Positions 43,453 to 50,697 of a DNA stretch of 64,000 nucleotides are shown here, in pieces (within the stretch, counting starts at the first letter, position 1; every line of letters begins with the position of its first letter). Position numbers and translations under genes: made by a program. Source of the stretch: Lachnospiraceae bacterium (GTDB lineage Bacteria > Bacillota > Clostridia > Lachnospirales > Lachnospiraceae); contig JAFRRM010000004.1 of NCBI GenBank assembly GCA_017428105.1, positions 186,001 to 250,000 of the forward strand, in the 5' to 3' direction. The notes under the pieces were generated by a model that ran no database searches, had not been told where the DNA came from, and was given only the letters and a program-made list of their open reading frames with translations.

Positions 43453-44328
43453 ATGAAACGGAGAATACTGATCGCGGCCGCCTGTCTGACGGTTTTATCC
43501 ATGCTTTTCAGCGCCTGCGGGAAGAAAGAAGCCGCGGCGCCTGACCCGGAGAAGATCCGGAAGATCATCGAAGAAATGGTCGTCGATTACGGCGCCTACC
43601 AGGCGGAAGCCAAAGAAAAGACCGACGCGCTCCTGAAAGACCTGCGCGAAGCGGACGCCGGGACCGGCCTGCGCTGGGAAAAGATCATGCAGATCTGGAC
43701 CTCCGGCGACCTGGGCCAACCGCTGCATTACGACGTCCTGCCCGACGGCCTCCCGGACACCGACGAACTGTGCCTCGTCGTCCTGGGCTTCCAGCTGGAG
43801 CCCGACGGCACCATGCGCGGGGAACTGATCAAACGCCTGCAGGTCGCTCTGAAAAGCGCCGAAAAATACCCCCGCGCCTACGTCGTCTGCACGGGCGGCG
43901 GCACGGCCTCAGAAAACGAATCCGCCTCCGAAGCGGGCGAGATGGCCAAATGGCTCATCGGACACGGCGTGGCCAAGGACCGTGTGATCGTGGAGGACAA
44001 CTCCGTCACCACGGCGCAGAACGCCCTGTTTACCTACGACATTCTGACGTCCCTCTATCCGTCGGTGAAGAAGCTGGCGATCATCTCCAGCGACTACCAC
44101 ATCGCGACCGGCGAACTCCTTTTCAAAGCCGAATCCATCCTCCGCGCCGCTGCCCCGGGAGGCGAAAAGCTCGAAGTGATCTCCAACGCCGCGTGGAAAG
44201 CGCCGTCGGGCACACTGTCCGCCATGTTCCAGGCCGGCGCGCTGATCGAACTGTCTGGCGACGTGAAGACCGCGTTCGAGATCTATTATGACAACTACGA
44301 CATCCACGCGCTGCCGCCGCTGAAATAA
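43453..44328 (+). CDS. DUF218 (YdcF/ElyC-like) lipoprotein
   Basis: A 291-residue exported protein. The signal peptide ends in a lipobox LFSAC with the lipidated cysteine at residue 22. The DUF218 core follows: VVLGFQLEPDG (about residue 110), VCTGGGTA, EAGEMAKWLIGHGV, VIVEDNSVTTAQNALF and IISSDYHIATGELLF. These are the expected phosphate-binding and catalytic-looking motifs, but no reaction is established; cell-envelope metabolism is the usual suggestion. ATG follows AAGGAGGAAAC. It is 39 bases downstream of the S-component gene, so co-transcription is likely. Confidence 0.88.
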   Translation: MKRRILIAAACLTVLSMLFSACGKKEAAAPDPEKIRKIIEEMVVDYGAYQAEAKEKTDALLKDLREADAGTGLRWEKIMQIWTSGDLGQPLHYDVLPDGLPDTDELCLVVLGFQLEPDGTMRGELIKRLQVALKSAEKYPRAYVVCTGGGTASENESASEAGEMAKWLIGHGVAKDRVIVEDNSVTTAQNALFTYDILTSLYPSVKKLAIISSDYHIATGELLFKAESILRAAAPGGEKLEVISNAAWKAPSGTLSAMFQAGALIELSGDVKTAFEIYYDNYDIHALPPLK

Positions 44329-44352
44329 GAAGGGTGCAAACGGAATGACACC

Positions 44353-44706
44353 TCACGAAAAAGTTTTGTTCCGTTCAGCCAAATGAGCAAGAAAGAACAG
44401 AAAAAGTTTTTTCAAACAGCGGAAAATCTGGAACGGCCTCAGTCCGGTGACCGGAACGGCTCCGGACGGAAAAACCCATAACAGAAAGAACAGGAAGGCG
44501 AAAAAGATCATGAGCAGGATACGGACATTCCTTCTTTTTTTCGGGAAAAAGCCGGAAAAATGGCGCCGATTTGGCGCCGACGACGCTACAAAATCCCAAA
44601 ACCATCGAAATGAGCACAAGTAGTTTTCCGGTTCTTTACTGAAAACAGCGTTCTCTTCGCCGACGTGTTTCTTCTTCAGGTACTCATAGATATCATTCAT
44701 ATTCAT
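44353..44706 (-). pseudogene. Small membrane-protein frame, possibly element debris
   Basis: A 117-residue frame starting MNMNDIYEYLKKKHVGEE after GGGAGGACGAA. The middle (VRILLMIFFAFLFFLLWVFP) is a strong hydrophobic segment. The DNA encoding its residues about 42-50 includes the repeated 20-base string described in findings, which suggests a junction. Sequence is AT-richer than its surroundings. I cannot assign a function; it may be a decayed or chimeric reading frame. Confidence 0.35.
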
Positions 44707-44776
44707 TTCGTCCTCCCTGTTCGTTTCTTGGTTCTGGCCGGATATGTCCAGCCGTAACGTTTGCAGATCTCTTTTC

Positions 44777-45157
44777 CTATCGGTCTGGTAAGATTTGCAA
44801 TATGGCACTGGAATTATATCTGTCCAAAGGACCACGGGGCAGAGTTCCGCGTTTTTCGCGAAGAAGCTGTTGGTAAATCATCTGAAGTCCCGCATTTTCT
44901 CGGCGCAGCCTCTCCAGTTCAGATTCTGGAGGGGTTAAATCCAGGCTATATCTTTCTTCTGGATCTCTGCTGAATTTCCCACTGCCAGCAGGCTTCGTAT
45001 CTGGTTGTTTATCATTTGTAAGAGCACTATTCTTTTTGTTTGTTTCCGCTACTTCTCTGCTGTAGTGTGTTTTAGTGGATTCTGAATCATCCCGTTCGGA
45101 TTTCGCGGACTGATTATAGAAAGATTGCTCCTCTTTCACAATCAGTTCATTTCCCAT
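44777..45157 (-). pseudogene. Remnant of a mobile-element or phage protein
   Basis: A frame of about 126 residues from an internal ATG at 45157. It extends to 45229, but the first part would overlap the tRNA-like modules. It is polar and low-complexity (SERDDSESTKTHYSREVAE, NDKQPDTKPAGSGKFSRDPE), and the end RLRRENAGLQMIYQQLLREK looks like a coiled coil. Such segments occur near the C-terminus of phage or conjugative element proteins of the large polyvalent type. The gene appears truncated at both ends. Function unknown. Confidence 0.35.
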
Positions 45158-45214
45158 GTAATTCCGGCGGATATATTCCTCTGCGCCAGACAGACTTGTC
45201 CCGTAAATAATGTC

Positions 45215-45366
45215 AATTGCGTTGCCCAATTGGAAGAGGCATGGAGCTTAAGTCTCCATACAGTGTGGGTTCGACTCCTGCGCGGCGTACGGCCACATAG
45301 CCCAAAGGAAGGAGGCACTGAGCTAAGGACTCAGACAGTGCAGGTTCCCACAAGGGACTAGGCGCA
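45215..45366 (+). other. Two tandem tRNA-like modules, 76-base period
   Basis: Module 1 starts near 45215: D-arm GCC...GGC at 45224-45240, anticodon stem TGGAG/CTCCA with TAA at 45249-45251, and T-arm GTGGG-TTCGACT-CCTGC. Module 2 starts near 45291: T8-A9, D-arm 45300-45316, and anticodon stem CTGAG/CTCAG with AAG at 45325-45327. The G10-to-anticodon distance is 25 in both. Neither has a pairing acceptor stem, and module 2's T-loop is degenerate or interrupted. They look like decayed phage-type tRNA-Leu genes, or parts of a larger structured RNA. Confidence 0.5.
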
Positions 45367-45484
45367 ATGCACCGTCGCGAATCCCGCAGGAGTGATCATG
45401 CTGTCTTGGCAGATCGGTACCCAATCCGCCCCGAAAGCGGAAGTCGCCGGAAACGGAGACGTAACAGAAAGTTCACAATTGATT

Positions 45485-45511
45485 TTAGCACTCACTATTG
45501 ACAAGTGCTAA
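45485..45511 (+). promoter_or_regulatory. CIRCE operator (HrcA site)
   Basis: TTAGCACTC-N9-AAGTGCTAA matches the CIRCE consensus TTAGCACTC-N9-GAGTGCTAA except for one base in the right arm. It overlaps the -35 of the hsp20 promoter, as expected for HrcA repression. Confidence 0.92.
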
Positions 45512-45526
45512 CAACGGTGCTATAAC
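45498..45526 (+). promoter_or_regulatory. hsp20 promoter
   Basis: TTGACA (45498-45503), 17 bases, TATAAC (45521-45526). The -35 lies inside the CIRCE element. The transcript would have a leader of about 100 bases. Confidence 0.88.
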
Positions 45527-45630
45527 GGAGCCGAACAGAGGAAAAGAGAAGACCTCTGGGGCCGATGGCCCGAAAGATCCAAACACTCCTTCCCCTTGCT
45601 CAAACAAAATGAGTTAAGGAGGAAAAAGAT

Positions 45631-46077
45631 ATGTTGACACCTAGTATTTTTGGAGAGAGTTTAGTGGACGACCTGTTCGGTTTTCCGGAACTGCGGGATC
45701 TGGACCGCGCGGAGCGCAAGCTTTACGGACACCATGCGGACCGTATGATGCGGACCGACGTGCGGGAGCACGAGGATCACTATGAAGTCGATATCGATCT
45801 GCCCGGCTTCGCAAAAGATGAGATCACCGTGGATTTGAATGATGGCACCCTTACGGTCAGTGCCTCCAAAGGCCTTGACAAGAACGAGGAGAAGAAAGGC
45901 AAACTGATCCGTCAGGAGCGGTACGCCGGTGCCATGCAGCGCAGCTTCTACGTAGGCGAGGACGTCACCGAAGAGGACGTCAAAGCCAGTTTCAAACATG
46001 GCGTACTGACGCTGATCCTGCCGAAGAAGGAAGAAAAGAAGATCCCGGAAAAGAAGACGATTCTGATTGAAGGGTAA
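45631..46077 (+). CDS. Hsp20/alpha-crystallin family small heat-shock protein
   Basis: A 148-residue ATP-independent holdase. The alpha-crystallin domain (about residues 40-135) begins MRTDVREHEDHYEVDIDLPG and includes FAKDEITVDLNDGTLTVSA, RSFYVGEDVTEEDVKASF and the terminal GVLTLILPKKE (the conserved GVL motif). The C-terminal extension ends in EKKTILIEG. The gene has a CIRCE-controlled promoter, a strong ribosome binding site TAAGGAGGAAAA and its own terminator. In many Bacillota CIRCE controls groESL and dnaK; on an hsp20 it is less usual. It is intact inside an otherwise decayed region. Confidence 0.95.
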   Translation: MLTPSIFGESLVDDLFGFPELRDLDRAERKLYGHHADRMMRTDVREHEDHYEVDIDLPGFAKDEITVDLNDGTLTVSASKGLDKNEEKKGKLIRQERYAGAMQRSFYVGEDVTEEDVKASFKHGVLTLILPKKEEKKIPEKKTILIEG

Positions 46078-46120
46078 GCACCTGGCGGTAAGCGGACAAA
46101 AAGATATCCCTCTGAATAAT

Positions 46121-46157
46121 AAAGAGGACGGGACCCGGATGGAGTCCCGTCCTCTTT
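46121..46157 (+). terminator. hsp20 terminator
   Basis: A 14-base stem (46121-46134 and 46144-46157) with a nine-base loop ends in TTTTCGG. Confidence 0.88.
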
Positions 46158-46230
46158 TCGGTGTTGGATAGCCATCCAATAAAGCCCCTGCTATGCAGGG
46201 GTGTTCCCAATAAGCTTCAGCTTCAAGAAA

Positions 46231-46290
46231 GGACCTCCTTTGCTATAATGGAAGTGGTCTGCCAACCGCCCAAAACAGCAAAGGAGGTCC
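46231..46290 (+). promoter_or_regulatory. Fold-back hairpin sequestering the tnpA ribosome binding site
   Basis: GGACCTCCTTTGCT (46231-46244) pairs perfectly with AGCAAAGGAGGTCC (46277-46290), which contains the AGGAGG site. A TATAAT box (46244-46249) lies between the arms. A transcript from this promoter lacks the left arm and is translatable; read-through from outside would fold and be silenced. Confidence 0.8.
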
Positions 46291-46293
46291 CAA

Positions 46294-46635
46294 ATGGACA
46301 ACAGTAGTTTAGCACATACGATGTGGACATGCAAATATCATATTGTATTTGCGCCGAAGTATCGTAGAAAAATCATCTACAAAAAGATAAGAGAGGATAT
46401 CATCCATATCTTCAAAGAGCTATGCAAGAGGAAAGGGATAGAAATCATAGCAGGAGAATGCTGCCCGGACCATGTGCATATGCTCATCAGCATACCGCCC
46501 AAGTATAGTGTGTCGGAAGTGATGGGATATCTATAGGGAAAAAGTTCTCTAATGATATTTGAGCGACATGCGAATTTGAAGTATAAGTACGGGAACAGAC
46601 ATTTCTGGTGTCGAGGATACTACGTAGATACAGTA
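46294..46635 (+). pseudogene. tnpA: Truncated TnpA (Y1 HUH transposase)
   Basis: The first 80 codons match IS200-family TnpA: WTCKYHIVFAPKYRRKIIY, then IEIIAGECCPDHVHMLISIP, with the HUH motif as HVH. An in-frame TAG at 46534-46536 interrupts it after MGYL. The same frame continues with GKSSLMIFERHANLKYKY and FWCRGYYVDTV to about 46635, then diverges. The C-terminal helix carrying the catalytic tyrosine is therefore lost. The stop is one base from an expected lysine codon. This copy cannot transpose unless supplied in trans. Confidence 0.9.
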
Positions 46636-46757
46636 CAGCTTTTTCACGAGGGATTTTACGATTTCTCGCTCTCAAAGACCTTGAATAGCTGGAAGATTGG
46701 TGCCGATTTGGCGCTGATTTGAAAAGTGCACGAGGGATTTTTTGCCAGTGAAATGTA

Positions 46758-46785
46758 AAAATCCGTTGGTATACCAACGGATTTT
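46758..46785 (-). terminator. tRNA operon terminator
   Basis: A 28-base palindrome from AAAATCCGTTGG to CCAACGGATTTT is followed on the minus strand by further T. It ends the tRNA-Asp/tRNA-Leu transcript. Confidence 0.85.
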
Positions 46786-46791
46786 GAGGTC

Positions 46792-46875
46792 TGCGGGTGG
46801 CCGGACTCGAACCGGCACGCCTGTGAGGGCGAGGGATTTTAAGTCCCTTGCGTCTACCTGTTCCGCCACACCCGC
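46792..46875 (-). tRNA. tRNA-Leu (anticodon TAA)
   Basis: Full cloverleaf on the minus strand with a long variable arm typical of leucine tRNA. Acceptor GCGGGTG/CACCCGC, anticodon loop CTTAAAA, T-loop GGTTCGAGTCC, discriminator A. CCA is not encoded. The 3' end faces the decayed element region. Confidence 0.95.
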
Positions 46876-46887
46876 GGAAAAGAAAAA

Positions 46888-46961
46888 CGACCCAGATCGG
46901 ACTCGAACCGACGACCTCCGCCGTGACAGGGCGGCGCTCTAACCAACTGAGCCACTGGGCC
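46888..46961 (-). tRNA. tRNA-Asp (anticodon GTC)
   Basis: Cloverleaf on the minus strand, acceptor GGCCCAG/CTGGGTC, anticodon stem CCGCC/GGCGG with loop CTGTCAC, discriminator G. CCA is not encoded. It is the first gene of a two-tRNA operon. Confidence 0.96.
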
Positions 46962-46979
46962 ATTGCATCAGCGTTTGTT

Positions 46980-47008
46980 ATATTAATGCATTTTGCGTTG
47001 TCCGTCAA
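46980..47008 (-). promoter_or_regulatory. Promoter of the tRNA-Asp/tRNA-Leu operon
   Basis: On the minus strand TTGACG (47008-47003), 17 bases, TAATAT (46985-46980), about 18 bases before tRNA-Asp. Confidence 0.75.
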
Positions 47009-47051
47009 GTTTTTTTTGCGGGCGGAAGAAAAAAATTTTTTGTAAAAGCGC

Positions 47052-47080
47052 TTGCATTGACCGCCGGAGTATGTTATATT
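47052..47080 (+). promoter_or_regulatory. rpmE promoter
   Basis: TTGCAT (47052-47057), 17 bases, TATATT (47075-47080), about 85 bases before the rpmE start. Confidence 0.7.
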
Positions 47081-47164
47081 ACTCACGCTGTTTTCGGAAA
47101 TAACGGCCAATATCGGAGGAGCGAACCTCTCGCCCGCTCTGGAAATGAAAAAGAGGAAAAGATC

Positions 47165-47374
47165 ATGCAGGAGAAAATTCAGCCGAAGTACTACCAGGCT
47201 AAGGTGACGTGCAACTGCGGCAACGAGTTCGTGACGGGTTCCACCAAGCCCGAGATCCACGTGGAAATCTGCTCCAAGTGCCATCCCTTCTATACCGGTC
47301 AGCAGAAGGCCGTTGCGGCCCGCGGCCGGATCGAGCAGTTCAACCGCAAGTATGGTTTAGGCGGCAAAAACTAG
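47165..47374 (+). CDS. rpmE: 50S ribosomal protein L31 (zinc-binding form)
   Basis: A 69-residue L31. The zinc-binding form is shown by CNCGNEF and [10 protein letters not shown], with four cysteine/CxxC positions; the zinc-free paralogue lacks them. The C-terminus ends [19 protein letters not shown] 47165 follows AAAGAGGAAAAG; the upstream frame opening is in the promoter region. Rpm genes of this form can be replaced under zinc starvation by RpmE2, which is not seen here. Confidence 0.96.
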   Translation: MQEKIQPKYYQAKVTCNCGNEFVTGSTKPEIHVEICSKCHPFYTGQQKAVAARGRIEQFNRKYGLGGKN

Positions 47375-47383
47375 CTGATTCCC

Positions 47384-47438
47384 AAAGACAAAAGCCTGGT
47401 GCGTCCCGTTCCGGATGTGCCGGGCTTTTGTCTTTTTA
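47384..47438 (+). terminator. rpmE terminator
   Basis: A perfect 13-bp stem AAAGACAAAAGCC / GGCTTTTGTCTTT around a 26-base loop is followed by TTATTT. Confidence 0.9.
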
Positions 47439-47498
47439 TTTGGAAAAAGACGGGGCGTGCCTCCGTCTTTGCTGAAATTCGTGACACAGAGGTATCAT

Positions 47499-48422
47499 AT
47501 GAAAAACTGCGGGATCGGCGGTCAGGCCCTGATGGAAGGGGTCATGATGCGCAACGGCGGCGAGTACGCCTGCTCCGTCCGCAAGCCGGACGGGGAGATC
47601 GCTCAGATTAAGGAAAAATATCGGAACATCGGCGGGAGCGACAAGCTGCGGCAGATCCCGTTCCTGCGCGGGCCGCTCATCTTCCTGGATTCCCTGAAGC
47701 TGGGGATGAGCACGCTGACATGGTCGGCGTCGTTCTTTGAGGAAGAAGAGACGGCCGGAGAAGCGGATCCGGAGGGCGCGGAAAAGAGTTCTTCCGCCGG
47801 CGAAAAAGCCGTGATGGGCGCCACCGTGATATTTGCCCTGGCGCTGGCCGTCGGCCTGTTCATCGTGCTGCCCACCGTCCTGGTGAAGCTGCTGCGCCGC
47901 GTGATCTCCTCCGGCATCGGGATATCCCTGCTGGAAGGCCTGATCCGGATGACGATCTTTGTGGGCTATCTGGCGGTCATCTCGCGGCTGAAGGACATCC
48001 GGCGCGTCTTCATGTATCACGGCGCGGAGCACAAGTGCATCAACTGCGTCGAACACGGCATGCCGCTCACGGTGGAAAACGTGAAGAAGAGCAGCCGCTT
48101 CCACAAACGCTGCGGGACCAGCTTCATTCTGTTCAGTCTGCTGGTCAGCATCCTGGTCGGCATTTTCCTGCCGAAGGAACCGCTGCTGCTGCGGATCGGA
48201 ACGAAACTGGTGGCACTGCCGGTGATCCTGAGCCTGTCGTATGAATTCATCCGCCTGGCGGGCAGTTCGGAGAATGCGTTCGTCAGCGCACTGAGCAAGC
48301 CCGGCCTGTGGCTGCAGCGGCTGACCACGCGGGAACCGGACGATAGCATGATCGAGGTCGGGATCGCGTCCACGGAGGCGGTCTTCGACTGGGAGAGCTG
48401 GGAAAAGGCAAATTTCTGCTGA
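47499..48422 (+). CDS. DUF1385 family protein (YqhQ-like)
   Basis: A 307-residue membrane protein of the DUF1385 family. It begins NCGIGGQALMEGVMMRNGGEY, has helices in ATVIFALALAVGLFIVLPTV and IRMTIFVGYLAVISR, and the conserved core FMYHGAEHKCINCVEHGMPL, which carries His and Cys residues likely to bind a metal. CGTSFILFSLLVSILVG and LPVILSLSYEFIRLAG complete the C-terminal membrane part. In Clostridia this gene regularly precedes prmC and prfA, as here. Function is unknown. The ribosome binding site is weak (AGAGG, 8 bases before ATG). Confidence 0.9.
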   Translation: MKNCGIGGQALMEGVMMRNGGEYACSVRKPDGEIAQIKEKYRNIGGSDKLRQIPFLRGPLIFLDSLKLGMSTLTWSASFFEEEETAGEADPEGAEKSSSAGEKAVMGATVIFALALAVGLFIVLPTVLVKLLRRVISSGIGISLLEGLIRMTIFVGYLAVISRLKDIRRVFMYHGAEHKCINCVEHGMPLTVENVKKSSRFHKRCGTSFILFSLLVSILVGIFLPKEPLLLRIGTKLVALPVILSLSYEFIRLAGSSENAFVSALSKPGLWLQRLTTREPDDSMIEVGIASTEAVFDWESWEKANFC

Positions 48423-48435
48423 CGGGGACCGGGAC

Positions 48436-49341
48436 ATGAGTGCGACCATCCGCGAAATTTTGGCACGGGCGGTGCGGCGGCTGGAGGAAGCCGGCGTGCC
48501 GGATGCGTCCTGGGACGCGAAAGAACTCCTGGAATGGGCCGGGGGACCGGACCGGAGCCGGCTGCCGCTTTCGGGAGAGGAGACTCTCCCGGATGAGGCG
48601 GCGATGCGCTTTGAGGAGGGCCTGATCCGGCGGGAGCGGCGCGAACCGCTGCAGCAGATCGTCGGGCAGACCTGGTTCATGGGACTGCCGTTCCGGGTAA
48701 GCGACCGGGTGCTGTGTCCGCGGCCGGACACGGAAAACCTGGTGGAGCTGGCGCTCCGGCGGGTGGAGAAAACGGAGGCCCCGCGCATCCTGGACCTGTG
48801 CTGCGGGAGCGGATGCATCGGCATCAGCCTGGCACATTTCCTGCCGCGGGCAAACGTCGTGCTGAGCGACATCTCGGAGGAGGCGCTGGCGCTGGCCCGT
48901 GAAAATGCCGCATTAAACGGCGTACGGGAACGCATATCGTTCGCCTGTGGGGATCTGCTGGAGGCGTCTCTCACGGAGACCGGCGGGCCGCTCGGCCGGT
49001 TTGACATCATCTGCTGCAATCCGCCCTATATCCCGGGCGCCGAGATCGGCGGCCTGATGCCGGAAGTGCGGGACCACGAGCCCCGGCTGGCGCTGGACGG
49101 CGGAGAAGACGGCCTGGACTTTTACCGGAGACTGGCCGCGGATCTGAGCGGCCGGGACGGCAAAAACGCCCCCCTGTCCGGGAATGCGCCGGCGGATGCG
49201 CCCCTTCCGATCCTATTCCTGGAGATCGGATGCGAACAGGGACCGGCCGTGCGTGTGCTCTTTGAACAGGCCGGCTGGCGCCGCGTGAGCGTCCATCCGG
49301 ATCTGGCAGGCCTGGACCGCGTCGTCGTGTGCGAAGCGTAG
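48436..49341 (+). CDS. prmC: Release factor glutamine methyltransferase
   Basis: A 301-residue SAM-dependent methyltransferase that methylates the glutamine of the GGQ motif in release factors. The SAM-binding motif I is ILDLCCGSGCIGISLA (about residues 117-132), and the catalytic NPPY is in IICCNPPYIPGAEI (about 193-206). The N-terminal helical domain contains PLQQIVGQTWFMGLPFRV. It immediately precedes its substrate gene prfA. ATG 48436 lies 14 bases after the DUF1385 stop with GGGACCGGGAC upstream; a short ribosome binding site is plausible. Confidence 0.95.
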   Translation: MSATIREILARAVRRLEEAGVPDASWDAKELLEWAGGPDRSRLPLSGEETLPDEAAMRFEEGLIRRERREPLQQIVGQTWFMGLPFRVSDRVLCPRPDTENLVELALRRVEKTEAPRILDLCCGSGCIGISLAHFLPRANVVLSDISEEALALARENAALNGVRERISFACGDLLEASLTETGGPLGRFDIICCNPPYIPGAEIGGLMPEVRDHEPRLALDGGEDGLDFYRRLAADLSGRDGKNAPLSGNAPADAPLPILFLEIGCEQGPAVRVLFEQAGWRRVSVHPDLAGLDRVVVCEA

Positions 49342-49416
49342 AGCCGCCCGGATCATATTTTTACTGCAGCCCCGGACCGCTGCCCGCGGTCCGTTTCTCC
49401 GAAAGGACTGACCGAT

Positions 49417-50490
49417 ATGTTTGAACAATGCGCAGACGTCTGCAAGCATTTTGAAGAAATACAGGCGGAACTGGCCGATCCCGGCGCCTCGCTGGATCAG
49501 AACCGTTTCCGCAGGCTGATGAAGGAGCAGAGCGACCTCGCCCCGCTGGTGGAGGCTTACCGCGCCTACGTGAAGGCCGGCCGCGACCGTGCCGACGCGC
49601 TGGCCATGCTGGAGGAAGAAAAAGACGAGGAGATGCGCGCGCTGCTGAAGGAAGAAATGGCGGCGGCGGAAGAAGAGACCGCCCGTCTGGAGAAGGAACT
49701 GAAAGTCCTGCTCCTTCCGAAGGACCCCAACGACGACCGGGGCGTCGTCCTGGAGATCCGCGCCGGCACCGGCGGCGAGGAAGCGGCCCTGTTCGCCGCG
49801 GAACTCTACCGCATGTACGTGCATTACGCGGAGGCGCGGCGCTGGAAGGTGGAAATGATCTCCCTCAGCGAAGCGGGTCTGGGCGGTTTCAAGGAAGTCG
49901 TGGCGATGATCAGCGGCAAGGGCGCCTACTCCCGCATGAAATACGAGAGCGGCGTACACCGCGTGCAGCGCGTTCCGGAGACGGAATCCGGCGGCCGCAT
50001 CCACACCTCCGCGGCCACGGTCGCGGTGATGCCGGAAGCCGAAGAGGTGGACGTGGTCATCGATCCGAACGACATCCGCATCGACGTGATGCGCGCCTCC
50101 GGCAACGGCGGCCAGTGCGTCAACACCACGGACTCCGCGGTGCGTCTGACCCATTATCCCACCGGCATCGTGATCTACAGCCAGACCGAAAAATCGCAGC
50201 TGCAGAACAAGGAGAAAGCGTTCAAGCTGCTGCGTACCAAACTGTATGAACTGGAACTGGAGAAGAAGCAGAGCGCGGAAGCCGCGGAACGGAGGAGCCA
50301 GATCGGCTCCGGCGACCGTTCGGAAAAGATCCGCACCTATAACTTCCCGCAGAGCCGCGTGACGGACCACCGGATCCATTTGACCCTTTACAAAATCGAT
50401 GCTATTATGAACGGAGACCTGGATGAAGTGCTGGACAGCCTGATCGCTGCGGACCAGGCTGCCCGCCTGACGAAGATGGAAGAAGCCTGA
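49417..50490 (+). CDS. prfA: Peptide chain release factor 1
   Basis: RF1 reads UAA and UAG stop codons. It is 357 residues long. The tripeptide anticodon-like motif is P-E-T in [13 protein letters not shown], the PxT form of RF1 rather than SPF of RF2. The GGQ loop is [20 protein letters not shown] (about residues 228-247), the glutamine being the PrmC target. The N-terminal coiled coil spans [11 protein letters not shown] to [15 protein letters not shown] follows AAAGGACTGACCGAT. A tRNA-Val gene converges from the other side. Confidence 0.97.
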   Translation: MFEQCADVCKHFEEIQAELADPGASLDQNRFRRLMKEQSDLAPLVEAYRAYVKAGRDRADALAMLEEEKDEEMRALLKEEMAAAEEETARLEKELKVLLLPKDPNDDRGVVLEIRAGTGGEEAALFAAELYRMYVHYAEARRWKVEMISLSEAGLGGFKEVVAMISGKGAYSRMKYESGVHRVQRVPETESGGRIHTSAATVAVMPEAEEVDVVIDPNDIRIDVMRASGNGGQCVNTTDSAVRLTHYPTGIVIYSQTEKSQLQNKEKAFKLLRTKLYELELEKKQSAEAAERRSQIGSGDRSEKIRTYNFPQSRVTDHRIHLTLYKIDAIMNGDLDEVLDSLIAADQAARLTKMEEA

Positions 50491-50530
50491 AAAGGCGCCG
50501 TCCTGCCGGACTGATGCTTCGTCAGCCTGC

Positions 50531-50554
50531 AAAAAAAGGACCTTCCGGTCCTTT
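50531..50554 (-). terminator. tRNA-Val terminator
   Basis: Arms AAAGGACC and GGTCCTTT around TTCC, with seven T following on the minus strand. It may also act on prfA from the plus strand. Confidence 0.85.
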
Positions 50555-50556
50555 CG

Positions 50557-50630
50557 TGGAAGTGATGGGGCTCGAACCCATGACCTCTCGCGTGTGAGGC
50601 GAACGCTCATCCCAGCTGAGCTACACTTCC
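50557..50630 (-). tRNA. tRNA-Val (anticodon CAC)
   Basis: Minus-strand cloverleaf, acceptor GGAAGTG/CACTTCC, anticodon stem TTCGC/GCGAG with loop CTCACAC, T-arm GGGTTCGAGCCC, discriminator A. CCA is not encoded. It reads GUG codons, which are common in this GC-rich sequence. Confidence 0.95.
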
Positions 50631-50697
50631 ATGCGCAAAGAGTATTATAACATGCTTTGCCGAAAATGCAAGCATTATTTTTCAAGAGGAAACCTTT

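Larger units (their letters stand above)
46165..46635 (+). mobile_element. IS200/IS605-type element remnant
   Basis: The left end holds a subterminal hairpin CCCCTGC-TAT-GCAGGGG (46185-46201), the recognition structure typical of IS200. A 14-bp inverted repeat over the tnpA ribosome binding site follows (46231-46244 and 46277-46290), then tnpA. The similarity stops near 46635; the right end is not present. No accompanying tnpB was seen. Confidence 0.8.

Noticed and set aside
44353..46792. Complete prophage or integrative element
   Set aside because: No integrase, capsid or conjugation gene is intact; only fragments, an IS200 remnant and tRNA-like modules are visible.
46792..46875. tRNA-Leu 3' end as an attachment site with a duplicate in the element region
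   Set aside because: No copy of the tRNA 3' sequence (GGTTCGAGTCC plus acceptor) was found to the left; the tRNA-like modules differ in sequence.
46536..47284. Minus-strand frame of 265 codons over the tRNA genes
   Set aside because: It crosses two tRNA genes and the tRNA promoter, and reads as shadow sequence.
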